From positions 1 to 7,082 of the forward strand of contig CAIKID010000243.1 of the NCBI GenBank assembly GCA_903827345.1: a DNA stretch of 7,082 nt. The letters run 5' to 3'. The translations under genes and the position numbers were made by a program. The notes beneath the pieces were generated by a model that was given only the letters and a program-made list of their open reading frames with translations, was not told the origin of the DNA and did not search any database. Shown here in pieces: positions 5,706 through 7,082 of this stretch (position 1 is its first letter; every line of letters starts with the position of its first letter). This DNA is from an uncultured Actinomycetes bacterium. GTDB taxonomy: Bacteria > Actinomycetota > Actinomycetes > Nanopelagicales > Nanopelagicaceae.

Positions 5706-6143
5706 TTAACTAAAGTGCAGTTGATCGATTCGCTCGATCCACTCACTCAAGCCAGAGTATTTCCGCACCACGATATGGATAATTAAATTATCGTGGTGCG
5801 GAAGATCTAGGCGATCGATGACAGCAGAAGCGCTACTCTCATCTGTTCTTAGTAACACCCAGAACCCTGAATCAGAGATACGGGCGAAGAAATCACCGCC
5901 CCGCAATCCGTGTTGTAGCGTAAAAGCAACTTCAATCAACGCTTCTTGAAAAGCTGCAACAGAGGCAAAACCATGAGGGGTTAAAGCGAGCGCCACCATC
6001 GTAAGTTCGCGAGCCTCGCGTGTCGCCGTTGCAATCTCGCGTTTCAGATTCTCTTGAAATAAGGCAGGAGACATGCTGGCAGTGAGTGAATCTGCACTGC
6101 CATCGCTCTGGAATTCGACATCTCGTAGGTCAAAATCGGCCAT
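5706..6143 (-). CDS. Degenerate GGDEF-fold protein, probably non-catalytic
   Basis: A 145-residue cytoplasmic protein that I read as a truncated, degenerate diguanylate-cyclase (GGDEF) fold. After a charged N-terminus (1-25) come FQENLKREIATATREARELTMVALALT (29-55), resembling the L..Ei.RA.R....l.ll.l.ld opening of GGDEF domains, a helix FQEALIEVAFTLQHGLRGGD (65-84), and FFARISDSGFWVLL (85-98). This lines up with D.vaRlGGDEFavLl. At the GGDEF signature the sequence is SDSGF (90-94), and the metal-binding Asp of the first strand is not apparent, so cyclic-di-GMP synthesis is unlikely; a sensing or partner-binding role is possible. The end (about 111-145) is shorter than in full domains. The ATG at 6143 lacks a Shine-Dalgarno but has TAATCT 6 bases ahead, pointing to a leaderless mRNA. 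The stop is 4 bp from that of the convergent secreted-protein gene. The fold call is moderate; the gene itself is likely real. Confidence 0.65.
   Translation of the reverse strand: MADFDLRDVEFQSDGSADSLTASMSPALFQENLKREIATATREARELTMVALALTPHGFASVAAFQEALIEVAFTLQHGLRGGDFFARISDSGFWVLLRTDESSASAVIDRLDLPHHDNLIIHIVVRKYSGLSEWIERIDQLHFS
5723..5739. repeat. Small hairpin at the 3' overlap of convergent genes
   Basis: GATCGA-ttcgc-TCGATC: a perfect 6-bp stem with a 5-base loop, 22 bases past the stop of the plus-strand gene and inside the last codons of the minus-strand gene. There is no T-tract. It may help end or stabilise the plus transcript, or may be chance. Confidence 0.3.
5761..5803. repeat. Perfect 15-bp inverted repeat within the GGDEF-like coding sequence
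   Basis: Arms TTCCGCACCACGATA (5761-5775) and TATCGTGGTGCGGAA (5789-5803) are exact reverse complements around an AT-rich 13-base loop. The repeat sits 60 bases past the stop of the plus-strand secreted-protein gene and within the minus-strand gene, where it encodes about LPHHDNLIIHIVVRKY (114-129). Neither strand has a T-tract after the stem, so it is not a standard intrinsic terminator. It could still act as a 3' stabilising or attenuating structure for the plus-strand mRNA, or as a protein-binding palindrome. Confidence 0.8.
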
Positions 6144-6173
6144 TTCGTAAGATTACTTGGATACTCTTCTGAT
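6144..6173. promoter_or_regulatory. Divergent, interleaved leaderless promoters
   Basis: Only 30 bp separate two divergent start codons. On the minus strand TAATCT (6150-6155) lies 6 bases before the ATG at 6143. On the plus strand TACTCT (6162-6167) lies 6 bases before the GTG at 6174. Both hexamers match TANNNT and neither gene has a Shine-Dalgarno. Each promoter's -35 position would fall at the other gene's start codon. Confidence 0.55.
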
Positions 6174-6551
6174 GTGGCAATAAGTGATGCAGTATTTGAA
6201 AAGAGCCGCAAGGTTGCTATCCAAGCCTTGCGTTTAGAGTCGCTCGTCCTGCTCGCCCTAATTCTCTATCTGGCGCTCTTGGCTGCCTTCCGCACCAAAC
6301 CTCTCAGCGCGCCACTCGCCCTCGCTGGCGATTTCATCGCGTTAGCTCTAGGCGCTATTGGACTCTTCGCCTGTTCGATCAGTTATAAAAATGGGAAGTC
6401 CTGGGGGCGAGCTCCTGCAGTATTAGCGAACTTGATCGCACTCGGCGTCGCTTATTTCATGCTCTCGGGAAAATTTTATATCGGTGCATATCCGTTAGGC
6501 CTGCTTGCAATCGTGACCACCGCTGTTTGTGTCCTGGGGTATCGCGAATAA
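6174..6551 (+). CDS. Small four-helix membrane protein of unknown function
   Basis: A 125-residue integral membrane protein. Residues 1-20 are amphipathic and basic (FEKSRKVAIQALR). Four predicted helices follow at about 21-39 (LESLVLLALILYLALLAAF), 47-70, 78-98 and 103-122, ending in GYRE. The sequence SWGRAPAVLANLIALGVAYFM and the closing PLGLLAIVTTAVCVLG are reminiscent of small uncharacterised actinobacterial membrane proteins of the same size and helix count; I do not recognise a named domain. The GTG at 6174 is 6 bases after a TACTCT -10 candidate, so a leaderless start is likely; the ATG two bases earlier runs into a stop after three codons. The TAA stop touches the stop codon of the convergent SDR gene with no bases between. 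Confidence 0.75.
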   Translation: MAISDAVFEKSRKVAIQALRLESLVLLALILYLALLAAFRTKPLSAPLALAGDFIALALGAIGLFACSISYKNGKSWGRAPAVLANLIALGVAYFMLSGKFYIGAYPLGLLAIVTTAVCVLGYRE

Positions 6552-7082
6552 TCACCAATCAATAATTGCGCGCTCTTCCCATAAATATCCCGTTTTATCC
6601 TCTGCCGAATTGAACTCGCGTTGCGCCAACCAGAGCGCGGTATCGGCTCCCTCTGCAATCGATAATGGAGCATCGGGACCACCCATATCGGTTCTGGTGT
6701 GATTAGGGCAGAGCGCGTCCACTAACAAACCTCGCGAACCATGGCCGGTCTCATAAGCGAGGTTTCGTACCAAAGCATTTACCCCAGCCTTGCTAATTCG
6801 ATATGGAACCAACCCACCTGCATTTCCCGGACCAGACATGCGACCCAAGCAGGCGCTAAAGGCAATGATTCGACCGTGGCGCGCATCTGCCATCGCTGCC
6901 CCCAGTATGTTGATGATGGTGAAGGTCGAATCTAGGTTAATCGCCATCACGCGGCGCCATTCTGCGTCGGTGGTGCGCAAGGTCTTAGACATCTTCGCGC
7001 TCATCACCCCGTGGGCCAGAATCAATATCTCTGGAGCTCCATAGGTTGCCAGGATCTCGGCGAAAACTAGGCGAGTAGCGCC
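6552..7082 (-). CDS. Short-chain dehydrogenase/reductase, 5' end outside window
   Basis: The C-terminal 176 residues of a Rossmann-fold NAD(P)(H)-dependent oxidoreductase; the cofactor-binding GxxxGxG part lies beyond the right edge, and the frame is open to base 7082. Numbering from the edge, visible SDR elements are N49 (VMAINLDST), Y94 and K98 of the YRISK catalytic motif, and the C-terminal block CPNHTRTDMGGPDAPLSIAEGADTALWLA...GYLW. This end is like the carbonyl-reductase-like SDR group that carries CPGWVRTDMGGPxAxxSxEEGADTxxWLA. Three positions deviate: the usual NNAG is ILAHG, the SSGLG stretch is SACLG so the catalytic Ser position appears to be Ala77, and CPG is CPN. The substrate is unknown. 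It converges on the membrane-protein gene with abutting stop codons. Confidence 0.88.
   Translation of the reverse strand, partial: GATRLVFAEILATYGAPEILILAHGVMSAKMSKTLRTTDAEWRRVMAINLDSTFTIINILGAAMADARHGRIIAFSACLGRMSGPGNAGGLVPYRISKAGVNALVRNLAYETGHGSRGLLVDALCPNHTRTDMGGPDAPLSIAEGADTALWLAQREFNSAEDKTGYLWEERAIIDW

Overview
The window looks like chromosomal DNA from a free-living actinobacterium with compact, moderate-GC genes, perhaps a freshwater lineage such as Nanopelagicales or a small Microbacteriaceae. This is inference, resting on three things: the gene families (a FUSC-type exporter, a secreted protein with CL..xGI / AC..LRP modules, small actinobacterial-style membrane proteins), the very tight spacing, and several start codons that sit 6-7 bases after a TANNNT -10 box, as in actinobacterial leaderless genes. 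I see no mobile element, CRISPR array, rRNA or tRNA.

Region 1-2200 (minus strand) is a cysteine-biosynthesis operon. It runs cysK (316 aa, GTG start with a strong Shine-Dalgarno), then cysE 1 bp downstream, then a FUSC/aromatic-acid-exporter-like membrane protein 16 bp downstream that runs off the left edge. CysE makes O-acetylserine and CysK converts it to cysteine. The CysE here has an unusually short C-terminus but still ends in isoleucine, the residue other CysE proteins insert into CysK. About 285 bp of AT-rich non-coding DNA with small inverted repeats lies upstream of cysK, ending at a GC-rich terminator hairpin.

Region 2219-5029 (minus strand) holds argG (the E. coli-like long type of argininosuccinate synthase), a Na+/Ca2+-exchanger-family membrane protein 36 bp after it, and, after a 173 bp gap with operator-like repeats, a small one-helix SHOCT-domain protein.

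Region 5030-7082 has alternating strands. A secreted four-cysteine protein (+) is transcribed divergently from argG. It converges with a degenerate GGDEF-fold protein (-) whose 3' coding end contains a perfect 15-bp inverted repeat. That gene is divergent, by only 30 bp, from a four-helix membrane protein (+), and both starts appear leaderless. The membrane protein in turn abuts, stop codon to stop codon, a short-chain dehydrogenase (-) that runs off the right edge and seems to lack the canonical catalytic serine.

Most of the window is ordinary metabolism. I did not find a convincing new multi-gene system. The points most worth a second look are the CysE tail, the inverted repeat inside the GGDEF-like gene, the interleaved leaderless promoters, the duplicated cysteine module of the secreted protein, and the altered active site of the SDR.
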